Positions 41,442 to 48,956 of a stretch of DNA of 64,000 nucleotides are shown one piece after another. The notes under the pieces are model-generated. The model worked only from the letters and a program-made list of their open reading frames with translations. It was not told the DNA's origin and ran no database searches. A program made the position numbers and the translations under genes. Source of the DNA: Streptomyces sp. NL15-2K (GTDB lineage Bacteria > Actinomycetota > Actinomycetes > Streptomycetales > Streptomycetaceae); contig NZ_CP130630.1 in NCBI RefSeq assembly GCF_030551255.1, forward strand, positions 2,585,501-2,649,500. Direction: 5' to 3'. Position 1 is the first letter of the stretch; each line of letters opens with the position of its first letter.

Positions 41442-42431
41442 ATGCTCGATGACCGCGCGAGGGCAGCGTCCTTCCCCACAGCATGGCCGGCCGCGTATCC
41501 GAAGGGATACGCGGTCGTTGACGTGGAGACCACCGGCCTGGCCCGGGACGACCGGATAATCTCCGCGGCCGTCTACCGCCTGGACGCGCACGGCGAGGTC
41601 GAGGACCACTGGTACACGCTGGTCAACCCGGAGCGGGACCCGGGCCCGGTGTGGATCCACGGGCTGACGAGCGAGGTGCTTCGGGGCGCGCCCCACTTCC
41701 AGGACATCGCCGAGGAGTTCTCGGCCCGCCTCGACGGCCGGGTGCTCGTCGCGCACAACGCGGTCTTCGACTGGCAGATGATCGCCCGGGAGTACGCGCG
41801 CGCGGAGCGCGAGGCGCCGGTGCGGCAGCGGCTGTGCACCATCGCGCTGTCCAAGGAGTTGGGCCTGCCGCTGCCCAACCACAAGCTGGAGACGCTGGCC
41901 GCGCACTTCGGCGTCGTACAGCAGCGGGCGCACCACGCGCTGGACGACGCGCGCGTCCTTGCGGAGGCGTTCCGGCCGAGCCTGCGCGCGGCGGCCGCGG
42001 ACGGCGTACGGCTGCCGCTGCACGAGTGCCGGCCGCTGACCGAGTGGACGGACCGGCCCGCGCCCCGGATCGGGCAGCAGGCGGGCTACGGCGGCTACCG
42101 GCAGAGCAGCTGGCGCCCCGCCCGCAAGAGGCCCGCGTGCCCGTACCCCAACCCGGGCCGCTACGAAGACGGCGGACGGCTCAAACAGGGCATGCGGGTC
42201 GCGTTCTCCGGTGACACCTCCATCGAGCGCGAGCTGCTGGAGGACCGCGCGGTCGACGCCGGTCTGCATGTGGCGACCAGCCTGTCCCGGCTGACCAGTC
42301 TGCTCGTCACCAACGACCCGGACTCGACCACGTCGAAGGCGGTCAAGGCCCGGCAGTACGGGACGCCGGTCGTCGACGAGGCGGCGTTCGGGCAACTCCT
42401 CCAGGACGTGGAGCCGGCGTCGGAGCGGTGA
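41442..42431 (+). CDS. DEDDh 3'-5' exonuclease fused to a BRCT domain
   Basis: 329 residues from ATG 41442. The exonuclease domain (22-185) shows ExoI VVDVETTGL (D27, E29), ExoII HNAVFDWQM, and ExoIII HHALDDARVLAEAF, the DnaQ epsilon pattern. Residues 245-325 (GMRVAFSGDTSIERELLEDRA, SRLTSLLVTNDPDSTTSKAVKA) are a BRCT domain. The pair suggests an exonuclease recruited to DNA breaks or repair partners. It is transcribed with the following zinc-ribbon gene, 79 bp away. Confidence 0.93.
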   Translation: MLDDRARAASFPTAWPAAYPKGYAVVDVETTGLARDDRIISAAVYRLDAHGEVEDHWYTLVNPERDPGPVWIHGLTSEVLRGAPHFQDIAEEFSARLDGRVLVAHNAVFDWQMIAREYARAEREAPVRQRLCTIALSKELGLPLPNHKLETLAAHFGVVQQRAHHALDDARVLAEAFRPSLRAAAADGVRLPLHECRPLTEWTDRPAPRIGQQAGYGGYRQSSWRPARKRPACPYPNPGRYEDGGRLKQGMRVAFSGDTSIERELLEDRAVDAGLHVATSLSRLTSLLVTNDPDSTTSKAVKARQYGTPVVDEAAFGQLLQDVEPASER

Positions 42432-42510
42432 CCGTACGGACGGGTGATTGGCGGGCGACTCGCCCGCCGCCGTCTCGCCCGCGCCGCACCGACGGCTCAC
42501 CCTGTGGCGC

Positions 42511-42744
42511 ATGGCGACATGTGAAGTCTGCGGCAATCAGTACGGAATGACCTTCGAGGTGCACGCACAGGGCGCGGTCCACGTCTTCGACTGCTTCTCC
42601 TGCGCGATCCACCGCATGGCACCCATCTGCGAGCACTGCCGTGTGCAGATCATCGGCCAGGGCGTCGAGGTCGAGGGCCACTGGTACTGCGGCGCCCACT
42701 GCGCCCGCGCGGAGGGGAAGGTGGGGATCATCGACAAGGTCTGA
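42511..42744 (+). CDS. Small multi-CxxC zinc-binding protein
   Basis: 77 residues from ATG 42511. Four Cys pairs are visible: CEVCG, CFSC, CEHC and C-GAH-C, with conserved His residues (IHRM, HWYC), which would bind two zinc ions in a LIM- or ribbon-like fold. It follows the exonuclease-BRCT gene and precedes SURF1. I do not know its partner; a role as an adaptor or metal carrier is only an inference. Confidence 0.82.
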   Translation: MATCEVCGNQYGMTFEVHAQGAVHVFDCFSCAIHRMAPICEHCRVQIIGQGVEVEGHWYCGAHCARAEGKVGIIDKV

Positions 42745-42815
42745 TCGACAAGGTCTGGATGTATCGACCACGACCCCCCTGAACGCGCCCCACGACCGAG
42801 TTGTACGGTCGTGGG

Positions 42816-43613
42816 GTGTACCGCTTCCTGTTGTCCCGGCAGTGGGTGATCCTCACGCTGGTCGCCCTCCTTCTCATCCCCACGATGATCAGGCTGGGCA
42901 TCTGGCAGATGCATCGCTACGAGCTGCGCACGGCCCGGAATCAGCTGGTCGCCGACGCGCTGTCCGCCAAGCCGGTACCCGTGGAGAAGATGACCTCCCC
43001 CGGACACACCGTCACCACTGACGAGCGGTACCGCAGTGTGACCGCCAAGGGGCATTTCGACACCGACGACGAGGTCGTCGTCCGCCGCCGCACCAACTCC
43101 GACGACGAGGTCGGCTATCACGTCCTGACCCCCTTCGTCCTGACGGACGGCAAGGTGGTGCTGGTCAACCGGGGCTGGATCCCCGCGGACGGCCTGAGCC
43201 AGACCGCGTTCCCCAAGGTCCCCGCACCGCCCCGCGGCCAGATCACCGTCACCGGCCGGCTGATGCCCGACGAGACGACCGCGGCGAGCGGCATCAAGAA
43301 CCTCAAGGGACTGCCGGACCGGCAGGTCATGCTGATCAACAGCGAGCAGGAGGCGCGGCGCCTGGACGCCCAGGTGCTCGGCGGCTACCTCGCGCAGACG
43401 GCACCCGAGCCGAAGGGCGACATCCCTGAGCTGGTCGGCCAGCCGGGCAACGAGGACGCCGCGCTGAACTACGCGTACGCCATCCAGTGGTGGCTTTTCG
43501 CCGCGTGTGTCCCGGTCGGCTGGCTGGTCCTGGTCCGGCGGGAGGCCCGCGACCGCAGGGCGGCGGCTGCCGAGGAGGCCACGGCGGAGGCGGAGGAGCC
43601 GGCGACGGTGTAG
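42816..43613 (+). CDS. SURF1-family cytochrome oxidase assembly protein
   Basis: Starting at GTG 42816 gives 265 residues. There is one helix near each end (FLLSRQWVILTLVALLLIPTM and AIQWWLFAACVPVGWLVLV), with a periplasm-side domain between them carrying the SURF1 motifs GIWQMHRYELR, YRSVTAKGHFD, VLVNRGWIPA and AYAIQWW. SURF1 proteins insert haem a into the cytochrome aa3 oxidase. The C-terminal tail is Ala/Glu-rich. Confidence 0.94.
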   Translation: MYRFLLSRQWVILTLVALLLIPTMIRLGIWQMHRYELRTARNQLVADALSAKPVPVEKMTSPGHTVTTDERYRSVTAKGHFDTDDEVVVRRRTNSDDEVGYHVLTPFVLTDGKVVLVNRGWIPADGLSQTAFPKVPAPPRGQITVTGRLMPDETTAASGIKNLKGLPDRQVMLINSEQEARRLDAQVLGGYLAQTAPEPKGDIPELVGQPGNEDAALNYAYAIQWWLFAACVPVGWLVLVRREARDRRAAAAEEATAEAEEPATV

Positions 43614-43618
43614 CAACC

Positions 43619-43680
43619 GGCCTCACGTCGGTCGGCCTCGCGTCGGTCGGCCTCACGTCGGTCGGCCTCACGTCGGCCGG
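43619..43680. repeat. 15-bp tandem repeat, four copies
   Basis: Four copies of GGCCTCACGTCGGTC (one with CTCGCG) run from the SURF1 stop towards the ybdD-like gene. As a multiple of three they open long antisense frames that are not real genes. The region may also act as a boundary between convergent transcripts. Confidence 0.85.
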
Positions 43681-43779
43681 CCGTCCGTCGGCCGGTCCCG
43701 TCAGGGGATGAGCGGTGGAGCGGGGCGGGCTGCGTCAGGGCTCCATGGGTGCGCCCGCCCCGCTGCCGGGGTGCCGCCG

Positions 43780-43986
43780 TCAGCAGCAGCGGCTCTGTGG
43801 GTGTTCCTCTCGGTGCCGTGTGCGCAGCACCTGGTACTCGCGGCGGGTCGGGATCGGGGCGAGGGGGTGGTGGCGCCGGTGCCGCTCGCAGTAGCGGTCG
43901 TACTCCGCCTCTCCCGTCAGCTCGCGCAGGTACCAGCGCACCGAGCGGTACCAGCGCACGGCTCCGGTGCGGCGAACGGCGGTCAC
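43780..43986 (-). CDS. YbdD/YjiX-family small protein
   Basis: 68 residues starting at GTG 43986, which overlaps the cstA stop by 4 bp. It shows the family core YLRELTGEAEYDRYCERHRRHHP followed by PTRREYQVLRTRHREEHPQSRCC (landmarks GEAEYDRYCERHRRHHP and RREYQ). YbdD-type proteins are encoded with CstA in many bacteria and are needed with it for peptide or pyruvate uptake in some. Translational coupling here supports a joint function. Confidence 0.9.
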   Translation of the reverse strand: MTAVRRTGAVRWYRSVRWYLRELTGEAEYDRYCERHRRHHPLAPIPTRREYQVLRTRHREEHPQSRCC

Positions 43987-46136
43987 GACCGGGCTCCGGC
44001 CAGGGGTTCGGCCGGCTGCGGCGGCACGTCGATGCGGGATTCGACGTACGGAGCCTCGGTGGTCGGCAGCGCACCCGGCGAGCGGATCGCCCGCCCGCAC
44101 ACCACCGCCGCGTTGACGAGCACCACGGCCACCAGCAGCAGGAACAGGGCGATCAGCACGCCGTCCACCGTGGAGTTGGTGACCACGGTGTGCATGTCGT
44201 CGAGGGTCTTGGCGGGCGGCAGGACCTGGCCGGCGTCGATGGCGTCGGCGTACCGGGCTCGCTGGGCGAAGAAGCCGACCTTCGGGTCGTCGGAGAAGAT
44301 CTTCTGCCAGCCCGCGGTGAAGGTCACCGCGACCACCCAGGCCAGCGGGACGCCGGTGACCCAGGCCCAGCGCAGCCGCCCGGACTTGACGAGGACGGTC
44401 GTGCACAGGGCCAGGGCGATCGCGGCGAGCAGTTGGTTGGCGATGCCGAACAGCGGGAAGAGTTGGTTGATCCCGCCGAGGGGGTCGGTGGCGCCCGTGT
44501 AGAGGAAGTAGCCCCAGGCGGCGACGACGAGTCCGCTGCACAGCCAGATGCCGGGCTTCCAGTTGACCCGGCCGACGGGCTTCCACACGTTGCCGAGCAT
44601 GTCCTGGAGCATGAAGCGGCCGACCCGGGTGCCCGCGTCGACCGTGGTCAGGATGAACAGCGCCTCGAACATGATCGCGAAGTGGTACCAGAAGGCCTTC
44701 ATGGCCGTACCGCCGAAGACTCCGGAGAAGATTTCCGACATGCCGACGGCCAGGGTCGGGGCGCCGCCGGAGCGGGCGATCAGGGTCTGCTCCTCGACCG
44801 CCTTGGCGGCCTGGGTGAGCTGGTCGGGCGTGATGGTGAAGCCGAGGCCCGCCACTGCGTGGGACGCCGACTCGGCCGTCGTACCGAGCAGTCCCGCGGG
44901 GGCGTTCATCGCGTAGTACAGGCCCGGCTCCAGCGTCGCCGCCGCGATCAGCGCCATGATCGCGACGAACGACTCCATCAGCATCGCGCCGTAACCGATC
45001 ATCCGGACCTGGGACTCCTTCCGGATCAGCTTCGGCGTGGTGCCCGAGGAGACCAGGGCGTGGAAGCCGGAGAGCGCTCCGCAGGCGATGGTGATGAAGA
45101 GGAAGGGGAAGAGGGAGCCCGCGAAGACCGGTCCCGCACCCGACGAGGCGAAGTCGCTCACCGCGTCCGCCCGCAGCACCGGCGCGGCCACGACCACCCC
45201 GACCGCCAGCAGTGCGATGGTGCCGATCTTCATGAAGGTGGAGAGGTAGTCCCGCGGGGCGAGGAGCATCCACACGGGCAGGACGGAGGCCACGAAGCCG
45301 TAGCCGACCAGGCAGAAGACGAGGGTGGTGGGGCTGAGCGTGAAGGCGGACGCCAGCGAGGAGTTCTGCACCCAGCCGCCGCCGGCGATCGCGAGCAGCA
45401 GCAGCGCCACGCCGATCAGGCTGGTCTCGACGACCCGGCCCGGACGGATGCGGTGCAGCCAGAAACCCATGAACAGAGCGATGGGGACGGTCATCGCGAC
45501 CGAGAAGGTGCCCCACGGGGAATGGGCGAGCGCGTTGACGACCACCAGCGCCAGCACGCCCAGCAGGATGATCATGATGGCGAAGACGGCGACCAGGGCC
45601 GCGGCCCCACCGGCCCGGCCGATCTCCTCACGGGCCATCTGCCCCAGCGACTTGCCGTCCCGCCGCATCGACAGGAACAACACGACCATGTCCTGCACCG
45701 CCCCGGCGAAGATCACCCCGGCGACGATCCAGAGGGTGCCGGGCAGATATCCCATCTGGGCCGCGAGCACGGGGCCCACCAGCGGGCCCGCGCCGGCGAT
45801 CGCGGCGAAGTGGTGGCCGAGGAGCACCCGGCGGTCGGTGGGGTGGAAGTCGACACCGTCCTCCAGGCGTTCGGCCGGTGTGGCCCGGCGGTCGTCCGGC
45901 TTCAGCACCCGGCGGGCGATGAAGCGGGAGTAGAAGCGGTAGGCGATGGCATACGAGCCGAGCGCGGCCACCACCAGCCAGACCGCGGAGATCTCCTCCC
46001 CACGGGCGAGGGCGAGGACGCCCCAGGCGACCGCGCCGAGCAGGGAGACGGTGGCCCACAACAGAATCGAACGCGGGCTTATTCGTGATTTTTCGGACGT
46101 CGGGAGCCCGGATTCGGGCATGGCTGACGTAGGCAT
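43983..46136 (-). CDS. cstA: Carbon starvation protein CstA (pyruvate/peptide transporter)
   Basis: Starting at ATG 46136 (GAGGAG 5 bases upstream), it has 717 residues and about 16-18 transmembrane helices. Family landmarks are FHPTDRRVLLGHHFAAIAGAGPLVGP (GHHFAAIAGAGP), GYLPGTLWIVAGVIFAGAVQDM, ACGALSGFHALVSSGTTPK and FGIANQLLAAIAL. CstA proteins import pyruvate and perhaps peptides, and are induced at carbon starvation in E. coli. It is transcribed away from the adjacent symporter operon and ends coupled to ybdD. Confidence 0.95.
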   Translation of the reverse strand: MPTSAMPESGLPTSEKSRISPRSILLWATVSLLGAVAWGVLALARGEEISAVWLVVAALGSYAIAYRFYSRFIARRVLKPDDRRATPAERLEDGVDFHPTDRRVLLGHHFAAIAGAGPLVGPVLAAQMGYLPGTLWIVAGVIFAGAVQDMVVLFLSMRRDGKSLGQMAREEIGRAGGAAALVAVFAIMIILLGVLALVVVNALAHSPWGTFSVAMTVPIALFMGFWLHRIRPGRVVETSLIGVALLLLAIAGGGWVQNSSLASAFTLSPTTLVFCLVGYGFVASVLPVWMLLAPRDYLSTFMKIGTIALLAVGVVVAAPVLRADAVSDFASSGAGPVFAGSLFPFLFITIACGALSGFHALVSSGTTPKLIRKESQVRMIGYGAMLMESFVAIMALIAAATLEPGLYYAMNAPAGLLGTTAESASHAVAGLGFTITPDQLTQAAKAVEEQTLIARSGGAPTLAVGMSEIFSGVFGGTAMKAFWYHFAIMFEALFILTTVDAGTRVGRFMLQDMLGNVWKPVGRVNWKPGIWLCSGLVVAAWGYFLYTGATDPLGGINQLFPLFGIANQLLAAIALALCTTVLVKSGRLRWAWVTGVPLAWVVAVTFTAGWQKIFSDDPKVGFFAQRARYADAIDAGQVLPPAKTLDDMHTVVTNSTVDGVLIALFLLLVAVVLVNAAVVCGRAIRSPGALPTTEAPYVESRIDVPPQPAEPLAGARS

Positions 46137-46347
46137 GGCGGCTCCTCGTTGGGACACCTCGTGACACGAGATGCGTGAGCTTCGGCGGCAGCGGCTCTCC
46201 CGCCCGCTGCCGGTCCGTGCAAGAGTTGCCCACCCTCCGGAACCGGTGGACAGCGAATTTCCAGAAGATTTCCCGCCGGTTTTCTGTCCTCCGACCGGGC
46301 CGCCCGCGCAACTCACCCCTGAGGGCACACACCAAGGACGGTGACCC

Positions 46348-47904
46348 ATGGCCGACGGCGCCATGACCGCGACGTTCCTCGCCGTGATCGGCGGGGCGTC
46401 GCTGCTCGCCGTCACCGCACGGCGGCTGCGCCCGAGCGACCGGCTGCCCTCCCTGGAGGGCTGGGCGCTGGCCGACCGCAGCCTGGGCCCGGTGTGGACC
46501 TGGCTGCTGCTCGGCGGCACGATCTACACCGCGTACACCTTCACGGCCGTCCCGGGACTGGCCTACGGCAACGGCGCGCCCGCCTTCTTCGCGGTGCCGT
46601 ACACCGTGATCGTCTGCCCGCTCGCCTTCGTCCTGCTCGGCCGACTGTGGACGGTGGCCCGCCGGCACGGCTACGTCACCGCCGCCGACTTCGTGCGAGG
46701 ACGGTACGGGTCGCCGCCGCTGGCCCTGGTGGTCGCGCTGACCGGGATCCTCGCGACGATGCCGTATCTGGCGCTGCAACTGCTCGGCATACGGGCGGTG
46801 CTGACGGCCGGGGGCATGTATCCGCGGGGCGCGGCCGGTGATCTGGTGATGGTGGCGCTGTTCGCGGGGCTCGCGGTGGCGACGTACCGGTACGGGCTGC
46901 GGGCGCCCGCGGTCATCTCCGCGCTGAAGGCGGTGGCGGTCTTCGTCTCGCTCACCGCCGTGTGCTGGCTGGTCCTCGAACGGCTGGGCGGGCCCGGGGC
47001 CGTGTTCGACGGCGCGGCCCGTCGGCTGGGCGGTACGGACACCGCACACTCGCCCCTGATCCTGTCCCCGGCCCAGCAGCCCGCGTACGCCACGCTCGCC
47101 CTGGGCTCGGCGCTGGCCCTGCTGATGTACCCGCATGTGCTCACCGCCGGTTTCGCCGCCGACGGTTCGCGCACCCTGCGCAAGGTCTCCGTGGCGCTGC
47201 CCGCCTGGACGGGTCTGCTCGCCCTCTTCGGCTTCCTCGGCATCGCGGCGCTCGCCACCGGGGTACAGGCCCCGCGGGGCAGCGCCGAGGCGGTCGTACC
47301 GATGCTGGTCGACCGGCTGATGCCGGCGCCGCCGGCCGGTCTGGTGTTCGCCGCGATCACCGTGGGTGCGCTGGTCCCGGCCGCGGTGATGTCGATCGCG
47401 GCCGCCACCTGCTTCGTACGGAACGTCTACGTCGAGTACGTCCACCCGACGGCCACGCCCAAGCGGCAGGTGCGCATCGCCAAGACGGTCTCCCTCATCG
47501 CGAAGGCGGGGGCCGTGGCGTTCGTGTTCGGGCTGCGCGACCAGGACGCCATCAACCTGCAGTTGCTCGGCGGTGTGTGGATCCTGCAGATCTTCCCGGC
47601 CGTGGCCGTCGGGCTGCTCACCGGGCGACTGCACCCGCGGGCGCTGCTCGCCGGGTGGGGCGTGGGCATGGTGGCCGGGACGGTCATGGTCGTACGCGAG
47701 GGGTTCTCGCCCATCGTGCCCCTGGGCTTCGGATCCCTGGAGATCTACGCCGGGCTCGCGGCCCTGCTGCTCAATCTGACCGTCGCTCTGGCAGGCACCG
47801 CGGTCCTCGAACGCCTCGGCGTGCCACGCGGCGCCGACGCGACCGATCTGCCGGCCCGCCTGACCGTCAGGCGACACCCCGAGACGGGAGCGAACAACCC
47901 GTGA
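46348..47904 (+). CDS. Sodium:solute symporter (SSS) family permease
   Basis: 518 residues from ATG 46348, with about 13 transmembrane helices. SSS features are GWALADRSLGPVWTWLLLGGTIYTAYTF, FFAVPYTVIVCPLAF, HGYVTAADFVRGRYGS and AAATCFVRNVYVEYVHP. It resembles monocarboxylate (acetate/pyruvate) or amino-acid symporters. Its stop overlaps the ECF sigma start (GTGA), which suggests that expression of the sigma factor is tied to this transporter. Placement next to cstA hints at a shared carbon-uptake role. Confidence 0.9.
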   Translation: MADGAMTATFLAVIGGASLLAVTARRLRPSDRLPSLEGWALADRSLGPVWTWLLLGGTIYTAYTFTAVPGLAYGNGAPAFFAVPYTVIVCPLAFVLLGRLWTVARRHGYVTAADFVRGRYGSPPLALVVALTGILATMPYLALQLLGIRAVLTAGGMYPRGAAGDLVMVALFAGLAVATYRYGLRAPAVISALKAVAVFVSLTAVCWLVLERLGGPGAVFDGAARRLGGTDTAHSPLILSPAQQPAYATLALGSALALLMYPHVLTAGFAADGSRTLRKVSVALPAWTGLLALFGFLGIAALATGVQAPRGSAEAVVPMLVDRLMPAPPAGLVFAAITVGALVPAAVMSIAAATCFVRNVYVEYVHPTATPKRQVRIAKTVSLIAKAGAVAFVFGLRDQDAINLQLLGGVWILQIFPAVAVGLLTGRLHPRALLAGWGVGMVAGTVMVVREGFSPIVPLGFGSLEIYAGLAALLLNLTVALAGTAVLERLGVPRGADATDLPARLTVRRHPETGANNP

Positions 47905-48488
47905 GACGCAGACACCCGACTCCCGTGTCCGAGCCGCCCGTCGAGCAGCCGGACGGACCGCTCACGCCCGTGCTGTCCGACCCGGCCGACCTCGAACGCG
48001 AGGCCGGTCTCGCCCGGCTCTTCGAACTGCACTACTCCTCGATGCTGCGCCTCGCCGTCCTGCTCGGCGCCGACGACCCGGAGAATGTGGTGGCCGAGGC
48101 CTACTACCAGATCTACCGCAAGTGGCGGCGGCTGCGGGACGTCGAGGCGGCGGAGGCGTATCTGCGGTCCACGGTGTGCAATCTGACCCGGATGCGGATA
48201 CGCCATCTCCAGGTCGCCCGCAAACACGTGGAGAACCCGCCGAACCTCCCGGTCGAGGCCGTCGCATCCGCCGAGAGCACCGCACTGCTGCGCGACGACC
48301 AGCGGGTGCTGGTCGACGCGCTCCAGCAGTTGCCGGCGCGTCAGCGGGAGGCTCTGGTGCTGCGGCACTGGCTCGGGCTGAAAGAGAGTGAGATCGCCGC
48401 CGTCATGGGGATCTCCGGCGGTTCGGTGAAGACACATACGGCACGCGGCATCGCCGCACTCACCCAGGCGATGGAGGCCCGGCGATGA
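47901..48488 (+). CDS. ECF RNA polymerase sigma factor (SigE-like)
   Basis: 195 residues starting at GTG 47901, overlapping the symporter stop by 4 bp. Region 2 (about 30-95) has LFELHYSSMLRLAVLLGAD, AEAYYQIYRKWRRL and AYLRSTVCNLTRMRIRH. Region 4 (about 130-190) has LLRDDQRVLVDALQQLPARQREALVLRHW and LGLKESEIAAVMGISGGSVKTH. It should direct polymerase to stress-type promoters. The next gene is overlapped (ATGA) and encodes a small membrane protein, a typical place for an anti-sigma factor. Confidence 0.93.
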   Translation: MRRRHPTPVSEPPVEQPDGPLTPVLSDPADLEREAGLARLFELHYSSMLRLAVLLGADDPENVVAEAYYQIYRKWRRLRDVEAAEAYLRSTVCNLTRMRIRHLQVARKHVENPPNLPVEAVASAESTALLRDDQRVLVDALQQLPARQREALVLRHWLGLKESEIAAVMGISGGSVKTHTARGIAALTQAMEARR

Positions 48489-48769
48489 ACGACACCAGCC
48501 CGGACCGCACGGAACGGGAGCTGCGCGAGGCACTCGAGGCACTGGCCGGCGGGGTGCGGCCCGCTCCCGACGCCTACCGCACGGCGCGCGGCGAGTGGCT
48601 GCGCCGGGAACGCCGGCGACGGCTGGTGCTCGCCGTGCTGATCGCCGTCGTCTTCACCCTGGCCACGCTGATCGGCCTGTGGGTGCTGAACCAGACCCCG
48701 TCGGAGCCGGGCGTGATCTTCTCCGGCACCGGGAGAACGGTCGTCATGGTGCCGCCCGGAACGCCGTAG
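48485..48769 (+). CDS. Small single-pass membrane protein, possible anti-sigma factor
   Basis: 94 residues from ATG 48485, coupled to the sigma gene. The cytoplasmic 46 residues (TERELREALEALAGGVRPAPDAYRTA) could be a short anti-sigma helix bundle, followed by one transmembrane helix (LVLAVLIAVVFTLATLIGLWVL) and a short outside tail. It lacks the HxxxCxxC zinc motif of ZAS anti-sigma factors. Context is the main support for a regulatory role. The last 12 or so codons lie in a repeat that recurs downstream. Confidence 0.75.
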   Translation: MNDTSPDRTERELREALEALAGGVRPAPDAYRTARGEWLRRERRRRLVLAVLIAVVFTLATLIGLWVLNQTPSEPGVIFSGTGRTVVMVPPGTP

Positions 48770-48900
48770 ACCGACCACCGCCCACACAACGAGGCCGGTC
48801 GTCATCGTGACAACCGGCCGGAACGCCGTAAACCGACCACCGCCCACACAGCGAGGACCGTCGTCGCGATGACGACGCCCGGCGTGCCGTAGGCCGACCG
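48733..48900 (+). repeat. Threefold tandem duplication of the 3' end of the membrane protein gene
   Basis: Three imperfect copies of about 60 bp (48733-48790, 48791-48852, 48853-48900) each run GGTCGTCAT...GGAACGCCGTA(G/A)ACCGACC...CCACACA. The first copy encodes the last residues and stop of the upstream gene; the others are non-coding. The GH15 gene starts directly after. Confidence 0.8.
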
Positions 48901-48956
48901 GACCATCACCCCGGTGCCCCGGATTGGTCACCGGGCCCGCCGGGAACCCGCACCCC

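Noticed and set aside
43619..43680. Antisense DARPTDVRP-type repeats as a protein domain
   Set aside because: They come from the 15-bp intergenic repeat and connect to no real gene.
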